The notes under the pieces were generated by a model. That model worked only from the letters and a program-made list of their open reading frames with translations, was not told the DNA's origin and ran no database searches. Of a stretch of DNA of 64,000 nt, positions 24,430-33,506 are shown in pieces. The DNA is from Symplocastrum torsivum CPER-KK1 (GTDB lineage Bacteria > Cyanobacteriota > Cyanobacteriia > Cyanobacteriales > Coleofasciculaceae): positions 124,001 to 188,000 of the forward strand of contig JAHHIF010000003.1 of assembly GCA_019358875.1 (NCBI GenBank). The letters are read 5' to 3'. Position numbers and translations under genes: made by a program. Every line of letters begins with the position of its first letter. Position 1 is the first letter of the stretch.

Positions 24430-24590
24430 GGATAGGCAACATATAGGCGTTCTGGCTTAAGGTGGAATGACTTGAGGTAAGGCACAAACCGATTCTCAAT
24501 GTCGCTCACCGACCTTTACAGCTGCCGCACAGCCCCGGACTTACACCGGTGTTTCCCTATGTTGTTGCGGTTCACTTGTGCCTTGATATA
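24430..24590 (-). ncRNA. cobalamin (AdoCbl) riboswitch
   Basis: Read on the minus strand, a closing stem AAGGCACAA (24584-24576) pairs with TTGTGCCTT (24487-24479). Between them is the conserved B12-binding core GGGAAACACCGGTGTAAGTC followed by CCGGGGCTGTGCGGCAGCTG and TAAAGGTCGGTGAGCGA. Downstream lies AGCCAGAACGCC, which fits the conserved segment after P1. It sits immediately upstream of cbiX on the same strand and presumably represses it when B12 is plentiful. Boundaries are approximate. Confidence 0.9.
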
Positions 24591-24684
24591 TTAGCTGAAA
24601 AGACTCGAATGTAATATGCAGGGGAGGGGCTTTCTCATTTAAAACAGCCTATTTAGGTATTGTTAGATTAATTTCGTCAAAGCT

Positions 24685-25335
24685 ATGAACGATGTAATCA
24701 ATAATTTTATTGAAGAGCTAGCAAGCTTCAAATCATCAAGTAACTTATTTAATCAATATTCCTATGAACTCAATGCAAATTCGATAAGGAGAAACAACTT
24801 ATTTCTCTATCTCCAACAGATGGCAAATTTGAAGCCTAAGATTTTACTGGTTGGAGAGGCATCTGGAAATCGAGGGTGCCGCTTAACAGGTGTACCGTTT
24901 ACTAGTGAATATATTTTGTTAAACGGACTGGAGCCGATTGGCTTATTTGGAGAGCGTCGGGGGTATCAAAAAACTGATGAGTTTGAAAAACTTTGGAAGG
25001 AAGCAAGCGCCAGCATTGTTTGGGAAACCCTAGTAAAAGGTTTGTATATTCCTTTGATTTGGAATGCAGTTCCGTTTCATCCTTTCCAAGGAGAAAACCC
25101 CTTGTCTAACCGCAAGCCAACAAAAACTGAAATAGCTATGGGCAAAGTCTTTTTACAAGAGTTAATCCAGCTATTTGATATCAAAATTATTATCGCTGTC
25201 GGAAATATTGCGGAATCAACGCTTCAGACGATGGGACTCGCCTGCAAGAAGGTGCGGCACCCATCCTATGGTGGTAAAACGATGTTTATCAAAGGCATCC
25301 AGGAGTTATCAGCATCATCAGCTGAATGTCACTGA
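24685..25335 (+). CDS. uracil-DNA glycosylase superfamily protein
   Basis: 216 residues. Motifs of the UDG fold are recognisable: the water-activating loop ILLVGEASGNRGCRLTGVPF (about 54-73), a WNAVPFHPF segment in the middle (about 130), IIAVGNIAESTL (about 173) and the terminal HPS of RHPSYGGK (about 193). It probably excises uracil or another damaged base, but a specific subfamily is not assigned and the loops are variable. The last codons and the stop (TGTCACTGA) lie inside the left terminal repeat of a MITE-like element, so the C-terminus may have been altered by its insertion. Upstream is the divergent riboswitch-cbiX unit. Confidence 0.78.
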   Translation: MNDVINNFIEELASFKSSSNLFNQYSYELNANSIRRNNLFLYLQQMANLKPKILLVGEASGNRGCRLTGVPFTSEYILLNGLEPIGLFGERRGYQKTDEFEKLWKEASASIVWETLVKGLYIPLIWNAVPFHPFQGENPLSNRKPTKTEIAMGKVFLQELIQLFDIKIIIAVGNIAESTLQTMGLACKKVRHPSYGGKTMFIKGIQELSASSAECH

Positions 25336-25480
25336 CTTAAGCAAAAAATAGTCATTTTTAGAAAAACCAGGCTTGGGGGGCTTCCCCCCAAACCCCCCAC
25401 TGGGGGACGGAGTGCCTCCCCCAGACCCCCTGCACAAAGGGCGATCGGTGTGATGAATTTTCTTAAGTCAGTGCCATTCA
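25323..25480. mobile_element. MITE-like element with 19-bp terminal inverted repeats
   Basis: Left end TGAATGTCACTGACTTAAG (25323-25341) and right end CTTAAGTCAGTGCCATTCA (25462-25480) are inverted repeats matching at 18 of 19 positions, and AAAA/TTTT extends the match inwards. The 158-base element has no coding capacity; its centre (25369-25435) is a GC-rich run of nested hairpins (TTGGGGGGCTTCCCCCCAAA and following). The stop codon of the upstream gene is within the left repeat. Confidence 0.65.
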
Positions 25481-25619
25481 TCCCTGGCTGAAACTAGCCG
25501 GGAGGCAGAGGAGGTTTTTGAATCAAGCTTTCTTTAGAGCAATTCCTTTTTTTCAAATCTACCCGGATAGCTATAGCATCCCTAGGAATAGAGAAGTGGT
25601 AGATGCACCCTGATAATTT

Positions 25620-25654
25620 AAACCCCCGCCTATTCTAGGTTGGGGGTTTTCTCT
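25620..25654 (+). terminator. strong hairpin terminator
   Basis: AAACCCCC, then CCTA-TTC-TAGG, then GGGGGTTTTCTCTT: a stem of about 8 plus 4 pairs followed by a T-rich tail. It fits an intrinsic terminator on the plus strand, about 285 bases after the UDG-like gene. Confidence 0.7.
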
Positions 25655-25732
25655 TGCCACTTTGTCCGTGACGGCATTTTTTGTAGGTTTCGCAAAAATC
25701 TGTGTAACAGGATACTTTTTGGAAAATATTCT

Positions 25733-25746
25733 GTAAATTTCGCTAC
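25733..25746 (+). promoter_or_regulatory. NtcA-like binding site GTAAATTTCGCTAC
   Basis: Fits GTA-N8-TAC and is identical, base for base, to the site upstream of nirA (33493-33506). A -10-like TAGCAT begins 18 bases downstream (25765-25770), a little short of the usual 20-24. The small membrane protein gene starts at 25871. Confidence 0.55.
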
Positions 25747-25870
25747 AGTTCAGTAAATTTTATGTAGCATGAAATTAGATGACACAGAGGGAGGAAGGAG
25801 ACTGCTAGCGCAGGAGGCATGACTTTGAGGAGGATGCCATAGCTGATCTAGTTCAGTCCAGCATTTTGAT

Positions 25871-26122
25871 ATGAGTATGCACGAAGCTAGACGCAACAGA
25901 ACATCAGATTTACGTCGATCAAAGAAAGCCGAGGCGAGAGTGGAAGCCTTAGTAAGCCAAGATCCAGATCCATTGACAGCGATTCTCCTGATTCTTTTTA
26001 GTTCCTTTGCCGTAGGGTTAATCCCTATCATGTATGGTCTTAACTTGGAACAGATACAACCTCAAGCTGAGACAAGTCTTACACAGGAAGGTTTGTGGGG
26101 GACTTTTGGAGAGCAGGATTAG
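25871..26122 (+). CDS. small single-pass membrane protein
   Basis: 83 residues. A charged, Arg-rich N-terminus (MSMHEARRNRTSDLRRSKKA) precedes one membrane segment (about 38-58, TAILLILFSSFAVGLIPIMY), followed by a short acidic tail. The charge distribution suggests an N-in topology. I recognise no family. It is preceded by an NtcA-like site and ends convergent with the ClC gene, with a hairpin at 26132-26151 between them. A link to nitrogen status is inference from the promoter only. Confidence 0.65.
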   Translation: MSMHEARRNRTSDLRRSKKAEARVEALVSQDPDPLTAILLILFSSFAVGLIPIMYGLNLEQIQPQAETSLTQEGLWGTFGEQD

Positions 26123-26131
26123 AACAAATAA

Positions 26132-26151
26132 AGACGTGCCTTGGCACGTCT
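26132..26151. terminator. hairpin between convergent genes
   Basis: AGACGTGCC-TT-GGCACGTCT, 9-base arms, with a weak T-rich tail (CTATTTCT). Probably terminates one or both of the converging transcripts; it also resembles the palindrome at 23085-23113. Confidence 0.55.
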
Positions 26152-26191
26152 CTATTTCTAGATAAAGGTTTTTCTCTGTCTAGCAGGGGAT

Positions 26192-27574
26192 TTAAGCTGA
26201 AGCTGATTCAGGAGTGATCTGGATAGGAATAGGCACATCTGCCGGAATGAAACTACGCGATCGCTGAGTCGGAATTAACGATACCTCGGTAGTCAAGAGG
26301 AAGCTAGTAAAACTAGCAATAATAATCACAGGTACCATTGCCGTGTCAGAAAGTACGCTAAGAATCACCGTGGTACTGATTGGCGTTTTTGTCACTGCAA
26401 CATTGACTGCTGCCATCAAGCAGATCATGCCAATGGTTGGGTGGACTTGGGGAATCGCTAGAGAAATTGCCAAGCCGGATGCGGCACCAATATAGAACAG
26501 TGGGAAGATAAATCCGCCCCGGAACCCGGAGTGTAGAGTACAACAGACTGCCAGCATTTTAGCAAGTGCAATCATCAGCAACATCGTCATCCCAAACGTA
26601 GAACCCGTTGCGACGATGGATTGAATCTCTTTTTCGCCAAAAAACAGAGTTTGGGGAAATACCAAAGCAATTAACCCAATTGATAATCCTCCCAACGTGG
26701 CAAGCAAAATCCGACGATGTTCAAGATACTGACTTAGCCAGCCGATGCTGCGGAACATAACAATAAAGATAACGGCAATCAGCGCTCCAACTGCCCCAAG
26801 CAGCCCTCCCTCAACTAGATGCATCAGCGAGAGTGGAGGAATTGCGGCAAAGTGATACATTCCGCCAATCGTTAACCCTGTATTGAAGCGAAACACAAAA
26901 AAGCTCAAAATAGCGGAAAGTACGGCTGGGATAATCGCTTCATAATATTCCAATCCTCGACGGTGAGGAATTTCTAGGGCAAAGAGTGCCCCACCAAGGG
27001 GCGCACCAAAGAATGCACCAAGGGCAGCACTCATGCCGCAGAAGGTTAGGACACGAGTTGTCGTTAGACTGAGTTTGAGCTTCTTGCCAAGCCAGCCACC
27101 AAAACTACCATTAATCTGTACAAGTGGCGCTTCTGGCCCAGCACTACCACCTGCTGTAATTGAAACGAGTGAAGCAACAATCATTGCTGGAGTCTGGCGT
27201 AGAGAAATTCTGCCTGGATCATGTACCTGATCGACAACAAAAGAAACTTCACCGGGAAGCCCCATAAAGTAAAGGGTAATGCCAACCAACAAGCCACCAA
27301 TGGTAGTGGCAATCCAGACGTAATTCCACGCGGGAAAGTTGGAAGAAAAGTAGGGGGCAAGAAACTCTGGAAGCGTATGCCAGACAACATGTAGACTGGC
27401 TTCCAGTAAGTAGTAGTAAGCGGTGGCGACTAATCCTCCGGCAATACCAATCACGGCGGCACAGAGAATCATTTGCTGATAGCTAAGTTCGCTTGTTTTG
27501 GTAACAAGACTTGGTGGTTCCTCAGCATTGTCTGCCTCAGAAACATTTGTTTGATTTGGAGTCGTTGACGACAT
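26192..27574 (-). CDS. ClC-family chloride channel/transporter
   Basis: 460 residues with about ten hydrophobic segments, an integral membrane ClC protein. The selectivity-filter motifs are recognisable: GSAGPEAPLVQINGSFG (about 143-159, equivalent to the GREGP motif) and GGFIFPLFYIGAASG (about 345-359, the GxFxP motif). At the position of the gating Glu of E. coli-type exchangers (GREGP) this protein has Ala, so it may be a channel or a differently coupled transporter. A hydrophilic N-terminus of about 30 residues precedes TM1. There is no C-terminal CBS domain. It lies beside the nitrate operon on the same strand but is 130 bases beyond narB and may be a separate unit. Confidence 0.9.
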   Translation of the reverse strand: MSSTTPNQTNVSEADNAEEPPSLVTKTSELSYQQMILCAAVIGIAGGLVATAYYYLLEASLHVVWHTLPEFLAPYFSSNFPAWNYVWIATTIGGLLVGITLYFMGLPGEVSFVVDQVHDPGRISLRQTPAMIVASLVSITAGGSAGPEAPLVQINGSFGGWLGKKLKLSLTTTRVLTFCGMSAALGAFFGAPLGGALFALEIPHRRGLEYYEAIIPAVLSAILSFFVFRFNTGLTIGGMYHFAAIPPLSLMHLVEGGLLGAVGALIAVIFIVMFRSIGWLSQYLEHRRILLATLGGLSIGLIALVFPQTLFFGEKEIQSIVATGSTFGMTMLLMIALAKMLAVCCTLHSGFRGGFIFPLFYIGAASGLAISLAIPQVHPTIGMICLMAAVNVAVTKTPISTTVILSVLSDTAMVPVIIIASFTSFLLTTEVSLIPTQRSRSFIPADVPIPIQITPESASA

Positions 27575-27708
27575 GAAATCTCTTCAACCTGGCTAGGGGG
27601 ATGAGCGAATGAACGTTAACTTAAGCCCAAGGCACCAAGGTCAATGTATTAAAAACAACACTTGTCCATCCTGGATTAAGGGCAAGTCATCAAAATTAGA
27701 CAATTGCT

Positions 27709-29913
27709 TTAAACTGATACAGTTTGGGATTGACTCGGTTCGAGGCGATACTCGGAGTCAACCAAGTCAGCAGAAATCGGTACAAGTTGCACGGCACAGG
27801 CTTTTAATTCCGGTTGCTGCGACTCCGGACAGGATTCGGGGTGAGTTAGGGCATTTGCTTCGGCTTTATCTGCCCAAAGTGCGCCCCAGTGCATGGGGAC
27901 AAAGACTGTACCAGGGGTAATTGCCTTGGTAATAGTAGCGGGAAAGCGAGAAAATCCCCGACGCGATCGCACTTCCACCCAATCATTCTCATGAATCCCC
28001 AATTGCTTGGCATCACGAGGATGAATCTCAATAAAGGGCTGAGGATGCATCTGTTGAATTTTCTCAATTCGACCTGTCCGCGTTAGAGTATGCCAGTGTC
28101 CGTAGAGTCTGCCAGTGGTTAGGACGAAGGGATACTCTGGATTGGGTGGTTCAGCCAATCCTTGGGAATGATAGGCAACAAAGCGAGCGCGTCCATCCGG
28201 GGTTGGGAATTGTAGATTGGTATAAAGCCTTTTGGCTTTTGCCTTTTCCCGACTGCCTTTTTCAGGACAGGGCCATTGAATCGGGCCTTCAGTTTTCAGA
28301 CGCTCATGACTAATGCCACTATGGTCACAGAGGCGATCGCGTGTTAATTGCACAAATTCAGCGTAGACTTCAGCCGAGTTACTAAACGTAAACTGTTCAG
28401 TAAAACCTAAGCGACGACCGACTTCGGCAAAAATCTCCCAATCTGCCTTTGCCATTCCCGGCGGGGTACGGAAAGCGCTTGCAAGGGTGACCATCCGCTC
28501 AGAGTTGGTCATTGTACCCGTTTTCTCGCCCCACTGAGCGGCAGGGAGTAGGACATGAGCATAGGCAGCCGTTTCCGTGGGGTAGTAAGCGTCTTGGTAA
28601 ACCGTAAAAGGCGATCGCAATAAAGCCGCTTTCGTGCGCTCCAAATCCGGCATACTCACCGCAGGATTAGTCGCTGCAATCCAGAGAAACCCCACATCTC
28701 CCGTTTCCAAACCCGTAATAATCTCCCAAGCTGTGCGACCGGGATACGGTGAAATTTGCCCTGAGGGAACACCCCAAAACTGCTCAACTTCCGCTCGATG
28801 CTGAGAATTGGTGACATAACGGTAACCGGGTAACAGGTGACATAATCCCCCAACTTCCCGTCCTCCCATCGCGTTTGGCTGTCCTGTCAGAGAAAAGGGT
28901 CCTGCACCAGGCTTGCCAATCTGAGCGGTCATCAGATGTAAATTAATCAGACTGCATACCTTTGCCGTGCCTTCTGAGGACTGGTTCAAACCCATTGTCC
29001 ACATCGAGAGAACTCGCTCTGACTCAGCCCAATAACGTGCGGCGGTTTCGAGTTCACGAACGGAAATTCCGCAGCGCTGGGCGACTACCTGGGGTGGGTA
29101 GTGCTGGATTACTTCAGTTAAAGCCGAAAACTGGCTTGTACAATCTTCAATAAAGTCTGTATTAAACTTGCCCCAACGCAATAGTAGATGGGCAATGCCA
29201 TTGAATAAATCAATATCTGTACCGGGTTGAATCGCTAAATGTAAGTCTGCTGCCTCAGCTGTAGTGGTGCGACGGGGATCGACCACAATCAGTTTGACAT
29301 GGCGGTTCTTTTTGTGGTGTTTCTGGAAGCGGTTGAAGATAATCGGATGACACTCCGCCGCGTTGGAGCCGACAATAAACGCACAGTCCGTTAGTTCTAA
29401 ATCTTCATAGCAACAGGGGGGTCCATCGGAACCCAGGCTGTTAATATACCCCTTTGTGGCGGAAGCCATGCATAAGCGGGAGTTGGTATCAAAGTTATTG
29501 GTGCCGAGGAAACCTCTGAAGAGTTTTTGGGCGAGGTAGTAGTCTTCTGTGAGGTGTTGACCGGAACCATAGAAGCACAAAGCGTCTGCGCCAGAGGTAG
29601 CACAAACGGTTTGGATACGACTGACAACACGCTCAAAGGCTTCGTCCCAACTTGCCCGTCGAAACGGCTCATCAAGCGAGTCACGCACCATTGGGTAAAG
29701 AAGTCGGTCTTTATTGATGGATTCAGTAACCGTAGCTCCTTTAACACAAACCATACCTTGACTTGAGGGATGGTTGCGATCGCCTTTTACCTTCCAGATT
29801 GGAGTCCCCTGGCTGTCACGGTTTGTGGCGTGACCGCGTTGCGCTGGAGGCAAAACCTCCAATCCACAGCCCACGCCGCAGTATGGACAGACTGTTTTTA
29901 TTGAATCAGTCAT
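27709..29913 (-). CDS. narB: assimilatory nitrate reductase, ferredoxin-dependent
   Basis: 734 residues, the normal size for NarB. It reduces nitrate to nitrite with electrons from ferredoxin, using a [4Fe-4S] cluster and bis-MGD molybdenum cofactor in the cytoplasm. The cluster ligands are Cys9, Cys12 and Cys16 (CPYCGVGCG) and the Cys of [10 protein letters not shown]. The molybdopterin oxidoreductase domain follows with [19 protein letters not shown], where Cys is the expected Mo ligand region, and ends with the dinucleotide-binding domain ([20 protein letters not shown]). Third gene of nirA-nrtP-narB, 232 bases after nrtP, controlled by the NtcA promoter at 33465-33506. Confidence 0.96.
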   Translation of the reverse strand: MTDSIKTVCPYCGVGCGLEVLPPAQRGHATNRDSQGTPIWKVKGDRNHPSSQGMVCVKGATVTESINKDRLLYPMVRDSLDEPFRRASWDEAFERVVSRIQTVCATSGADALCFYGSGQHLTEDYYLAQKLFRGFLGTNNFDTNSRLCMASATKGYINSLGSDGPPCCYEDLELTDCAFIVGSNAAECHPIIFNRFQKHHKKNRHVKLIVVDPRRTTTAEAADLHLAIQPGTDIDLFNGIAHLLLRWGKFNTDFIEDCTSQFSALTEVIQHYPPQVVAQRCGISVRELETAARYWAESERVLSMWTMGLNQSSEGTAKVCSLINLHLMTAQIGKPGAGPFSLTGQPNAMGGREVGGLCHLLPGYRYVTNSQHRAEVEQFWGVPSGQISPYPGRTAWEIITGLETGDVGFLWIAATNPAVSMPDLERTKAALLRSPFTVYQDAYYPTETAAYAHVLLPAAQWGEKTGTMTNSERMVTLASAFRTPPGMAKADWEIFAEVGRRLGFTEQFTFSNSAEVYAEFVQLTRDRLCDHSGISHERLKTEGPIQWPCPEKGSREKAKAKRLYTNLQFPTPDGRARFVAYHSQGLAEPPNPEYPFVLTTGRLYGHWHTLTRTGRIEKIQQMHPQPFIEIHPRDAKQLGIHENDWVEVRSRRGFSRFPATITKAITPGTVFVPMHWGALWADKAEANALTHPESCPESQQPELKACAVQLVPISADLVDSEYRLEPSQSQTVSV

Positions 29914-30145
29914 AAGCCGTTATCTCGTCGTAGTTGCCTATCGGATGACCAAGAAGAATTCAGGAGTTCATCCCAAGTTGCAGTCAGTGGTGAGCTTTGA
30001 GCGGATAGCTTGTACCCAGGAATTCTATTTGAATGCAACTTGGTATCAGAATTAGAAGGATTTCAGCCAATTGAAATGGTCTTTAGCGATGTGATGTGGG
30101 AACTTAAGTTCCTGGTAGATTGCTGGATTAAGGGGAATTGGACTC

Positions 30146-31651
30146 TCATCGCTCTTGTCTTTCTGCTAGTGCTGGTGCGGCTGATGCTGCCATTTCTACT
30201 TCTTCTGCGTCATGAGAGCCTTCAGGTTCCTTAAGAATGAACGCGCAAAGGCTTGCAGCAATCAAGCCAACAACCCCTAGCATCTGGAAAAAGATTTTGT
30301 CTCCCACAGCCCCCTGCGGTAAAAGACTGTAGATAGTCAGGTAAGCCACGGCTCCCACATTCCCGAAAGCCCCGACATTTCCAGCAATCTGACCCGTCAC
30401 TCGCCGCTTAATCAAAGGAACAATCGCGTAAGTTGCCCCTTCTGCTGCCATCACAAAGAAAGAGGCAACCATCGTCATCAGTACAACAACAGCAAGGGCA
30501 ATATTGCCACCTAGACTGCTAAATACGAGATAGCCAATTCCCGTACCTGCCAGCGTTGCCGCTAATGTCCACTTCCGGCTACCGATTTTGTCAGACAGGA
30601 AGCCACCTCCCGGACGGGCAACCAAATTCATGAAGGCATAAGTTCCAGCTACCGCCCCCGCCAGTGCGGCTGTTAGTCCAAAACTCCTTTGAAAAAACGT
30701 AGGAAGCATGGAAACAACAGCGAGTTCCGAACCGAAACAAGCAAAGTAAGCCATCTCACAAGTTGCCACTTGGGAGAATTTATAGCGGTCTTCAGGAGGG
30801 TAACGCTTTGTCCCTTTCATCAATGCGTGATTCGCCTTCCAGATGTTGTAAGCCTGAAAGACATACAAACAAACCAGCAAAAACCAAGTGATGTATAGCT
30901 GAGTCGAGTTAATGAAGTTGACTTTGTTTAAGCGCCAAGCAATCACACCCAAAATCCCGACCAAGGGGATGTTCATCAGCAGCAGAAACCAGAAATCTTT
31001 TTGAGTTGTAACTTCCATCCCCGCGCTGCTTTCCGGTCGTTCATAAACCTTACCGGGAGGCGTATCTTCAACATTGAAGAAGTAGATTACGCCATAAACA
31101 GCAGCAACAATTCCGGTAAACGCGATCGCAAATCGCCAATTGACTTGACCCGCCGCCAGGAAAGCGGTTGCTGCCGCAATTGTCGGTAAAGTAAATGCCG
31201 CCCCCGCAGAACCAAAGTTTCCCCAACCACCATAGATACCTTCTGCTAAACCAATTTCTCTGGAGGGAAACCACTCCGCCACCATCCGGATACCAATTAC
31301 AAACCCACACCCGACAATACTCAAAGCCAAGCGACTGTAAACTAACTGGCTAAAGTTCTGTGCCAAAGCAAAAGCAATACAAGGAATCGCCGCATAAACC
31401 AAGAGGCATGAGTAGGTAATCCGAGGACCAAAGCGGTCTAGAACCATACCCACAATAATCCGTGCAGGGACAGTAAGGGCAACATTACAGATGGCAAGCG
31501 TTCTCAGTTGAGCTTCATTGAGTCCTAAGTCTTCTTTTACCGCCATAGCAAAGGGGGCAAAATTAAACCAGACGACAAAGGTGAGAAAAAAAGCAAACCA
31601 GGTCAGGTGCAAGATGCGGTACCGACCGCTAAATGACCAAATTCCAGCCAC
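30146..31651 (-). CDS. nrtP: nitrate/nitrite transporter, MFS type
   Basis: 501 residues from GTG 31651, chosen because GAGGAG lies seven bases upstream and the product then begins MAGIWSFSGRYRILHLTWFA, the normal NrtP start; the frame is open up to 31789. About twelve membrane segments of a major facilitator. The nitrate signature is seen in AGATYAIVPLIKRRVTGQIA followed by GNVGAFGNVGAVAY, plus RPGGGFLSDKIG and MVLDRFGPR. NrtP-type permeases replace the ABC transporter NrtABCD in many cyanobacteria. The loop between TM6 and TM7 is long (about 205-275), as in this group. Middle gene of the nitrate operon. Confidence 0.94.
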   Translation of the reverse strand: MAGIWSFSGRYRILHLTWFAFFLTFVVWFNFAPFAMAVKEDLGLNEAQLRTLAICNVALTVPARIIVGMVLDRFGPRITYSCLLVYAAIPCIAFALAQNFSQLVYSRLALSIVGCGFVIGIRMVAEWFPSREIGLAEGIYGGWGNFGSAGAAFTLPTIAAATAFLAAGQVNWRFAIAFTGIVAAVYGVIYFFNVEDTPPGKVYERPESSAGMEVTTQKDFWFLLLMNIPLVGILGVIAWRLNKVNFINSTQLYITWFLLVCLYVFQAYNIWKANHALMKGTKRYPPEDRYKFSQVATCEMAYFACFGSELAVVSMLPTFFQRSFGLTAALAGAVAGTYAFMNLVARPGGGFLSDKIGSRKWTLAATLAGTGIGYLVFSSLGGNIALAVVVLMTMVASFFVMAAEGATYAIVPLIKRRVTGQIAGNVGAFGNVGAVAYLTIYSLLPQGAVGDKIFFQMLGVVGLIAASLCAFILKEPEGSHDAEEVEMAASAAPALAERQER

Positions 31652-31792
31652 GTTATACTCCTCTAAATTAAATGGAACAAATGCGATCGTGCCTTGGGGT
31701 TGGCAAAGGCAATCACAACTTTTAACCCGTAAAGAGGCATGAAATTCAACCTGCAATACGAGTGTAGAGTTCTCCAAAAAATGCACCACTAT

Positions 31793-33367
31793 TTAGACGG
31801 CAGCCGCCACCGCCTGCTGCCGAGGACTTGCCCCAAAATGCTCCATCAGCAGTTCTCGCAAAAGCGGCTTTAGGTCATCACAGGGAATCTTTTCCATCAC
31901 CATGCTGCCCAAGTGAGCATCTTTACCCACTTTGCCACCCATCCACACATCGACGGCTTCTACCATTTCCCCATCCTTACGGGCTTTTGTACCCATTAGA
32001 CCAATATCAGCGACTTGAGGTTGACCACAGGAATTAGGGCAACCTGTCCAGTGAATTCGTACTGGACGCGGTAGAGATAACTCCTTTTCCAATTCCTTAA
32101 TCATCGCTAGGGCGCGGTTTTTCGTCTCAATAATTGCAAAACCACAAAATTCAGCACCTGTGCAAGAGACTAGCGCCCGTTCTAGGGGGTCAGGGTTAAT
32201 TGAGAAACGCTCTTGGAGGAGTGGTTCTGCGAGAAAGGCATTTAAGCGAGAATCAGGAATATTCGGAATAATTAGGTTTTGCTCAACGGTGAAACGAAGT
32301 TCCCCACTGCCATAAACATCAGCCATTCGAGCCAGTTCAAACATCTCCGGCGCATACAAGCGACCGATAGGAATGTGTAAACCGACGTAGTTTAAGCCAG
32401 GTTGTTTTTGCTTGTGAATACCAATGTGGTCACGTTTCTCCCAATCGATTTCGTCTTTCGGTGCGGCTTCTTGCAGAGAATAACCCAACTGCTTTTCTAC
32501 CATGTCCCGAAACTTTTCGAGTCCCCACTCTTCAATCAGATACATCAAGCGTGTCTTCTGGCGATTGCCTCTGTAACCGTGGTCGCTAAAGACTTCCAAA
32601 ATCGCTTTGCTCAAAGCAACCACATCCTCAGGCGGTACCCATACATTCATGGGAATTGCCGCTGCTACACGCTTAGCTGAGAAGAAACCACCGACGATAA
32701 CATTGAAGCCGAGGTAGCCATCTTTGTAGGCAGGGATAAAGGCAAGGTCGTTGATTTCGGCATGAACAGAGTTATCTCGACCACCTGTAATTGCAATGTT
32801 GAACTTTCGGGGTAGGTTAGAAAGCGCCGGATTTCCTTCGCCATTGTTGGTAATCATGTCTTGGACATTGAAAACCAATCCCCGCGTATCAATCAGCTCA
32901 TCTGCATCTAAACCAGCTAGTGCATCTCCCGTAATGTTGCGAACATTGTCCATCCCAGACTGGACACTCGTCATTCCGGCTTTGCCTAAACGGTCGATGA
33001 TTTCGGCTATATCCTCAATCCGAATACCGCGCAGTTGGATATTTTGTCGAGTGGTTATATCGGCATTGCCCTGATCTTGAAATCCGGCTGCTTTACCGTA
33101 ACGCTGCACAATGTCAGCCAGTACCCGCATTTGATGACTGGTTAAAACACCATTAGGCATCCGCATCCGCAGCATAAATTTGCCAGGAGTAACGGTGCGA
33201 TAGAAAAAACCCAACCATTTCAGCCCAAAATTGCGATCAAATTCATCCATTGCCTCCCAGCCGATTTGAGCAAAATGGTCTAGCTCTTGCCTTAGCTGTA
33301 ACGGCTCTTTTTCCGCTTTTGATTTTTCAATTGGATTAAGTTTGTTTTTCTTATCTGCGTTTGTCAT
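31793..33367 (-). CDS. nirA: ferredoxin-nitrite reductase
   Basis: 524 residues, typical length. It reduces nitrite to ammonium with six electrons from ferredoxin, using sirohaem and a [4Fe-4S] cluster. The four cluster Cys are in CTGAEFCGFA and TGCPNSCGQPQ. Both nitrite/sulfite reductase half-domains are present (N-terminal GKFMLRMRMPNGVLTSHQMR; central TRQNIQLRGIRIED). First gene of the operon; 141 bases separate it from nrtP. Expression depends on the NtcA-activated promoter upstream, giving induction under nitrogen limitation and repression by ammonium, as known for this operon. Confidence 0.97.
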   Translation of the reverse strand: MTNADKKNKLNPIEKSKAEKEPLQLRQELDHFAQIGWEAMDEFDRNFGLKWLGFFYRTVTPGKFMLRMRMPNGVLTSHQMRVLADIVQRYGKAAGFQDQGNADITTRQNIQLRGIRIEDIAEIIDRLGKAGMTSVQSGMDNVRNITGDALAGLDADELIDTRGLVFNVQDMITNNGEGNPALSNLPRKFNIAITGGRDNSVHAEINDLAFIPAYKDGYLGFNVIVGGFFSAKRVAAAIPMNVWVPPEDVVALSKAILEVFSDHGYRGNRQKTRLMYLIEEWGLEKFRDMVEKQLGYSLQEAAPKDEIDWEKRDHIGIHKQKQPGLNYVGLHIPIGRLYAPEMFELARMADVYGSGELRFTVEQNLIIPNIPDSRLNAFLAEPLLQERFSINPDPLERALVSCTGAEFCGFAIIETKNRALAMIKELEKELSLPRPVRIHWTGCPNSCGQPQVADIGLMGTKARKDGEMVEAVDVWMGGKVGKDAHLGSMVMEKIPCDDLKPLLRELLMEHFGASPRQQAVAAAV

Positions 33368-33464
33368 AAGCTTAACGAGTCTGTATAGTTACAGCCATCA
33401 CATTCATGCACCATTACCCTGTCTTGTTTGGCGCACAAAGAATTATTTCGTTTGTTAAGCTATT

Positions 33465-33470
33465 AACCTA
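33465..33470 (-). promoter_or_regulatory. -10 box of the nirA promoter
   Basis: Minus-strand TAGGTT fits TAN3T and lies 22 bases downstream of the NtcA site, the canonical spacing of an NtcA class II promoter. It is about 98 bases upstream of the nirA start codon. Confidence 0.8.
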
Positions 33471-33492
33471 TGCGACTTAGTAAACTCAGTTC

Positions 33493-33506
33493 GTAAATTT
33501 CGCTAC
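33493..33506 (-). promoter_or_regulatory. NtcA binding site of the nitrate operon
   Basis: GTAGCGAAATTTAC on the minus strand, matching GTA-N8-TAC exactly. It replaces the -35 element in NtcA-activated promoters and is followed at 22 bases by the -10 box. Confidence 0.88.

Larger units (their letters stand above)
25336..25870. other. intergenic region: MITE-like element, terminator and NtcA-like site
   Basis: 535 bases without an ORF. It contains the body of the MITE-like element (to 25480), an unassigned stretch ending in a strong terminator hairpin (25620-25654), and the NtcA-like site at 25733-25746. The presence of a terminator without an ORF before it raises the possibility of a small RNA at about 25575-25655. 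Confidence 0.55.

Noticed and set aside
30010..30234. Plus-strand frame between narB and nrtP
   Set aside because: It runs into the 3' end of nrtP on the opposite strand and lacks protein-like features apart from hydrophobic antisense text.
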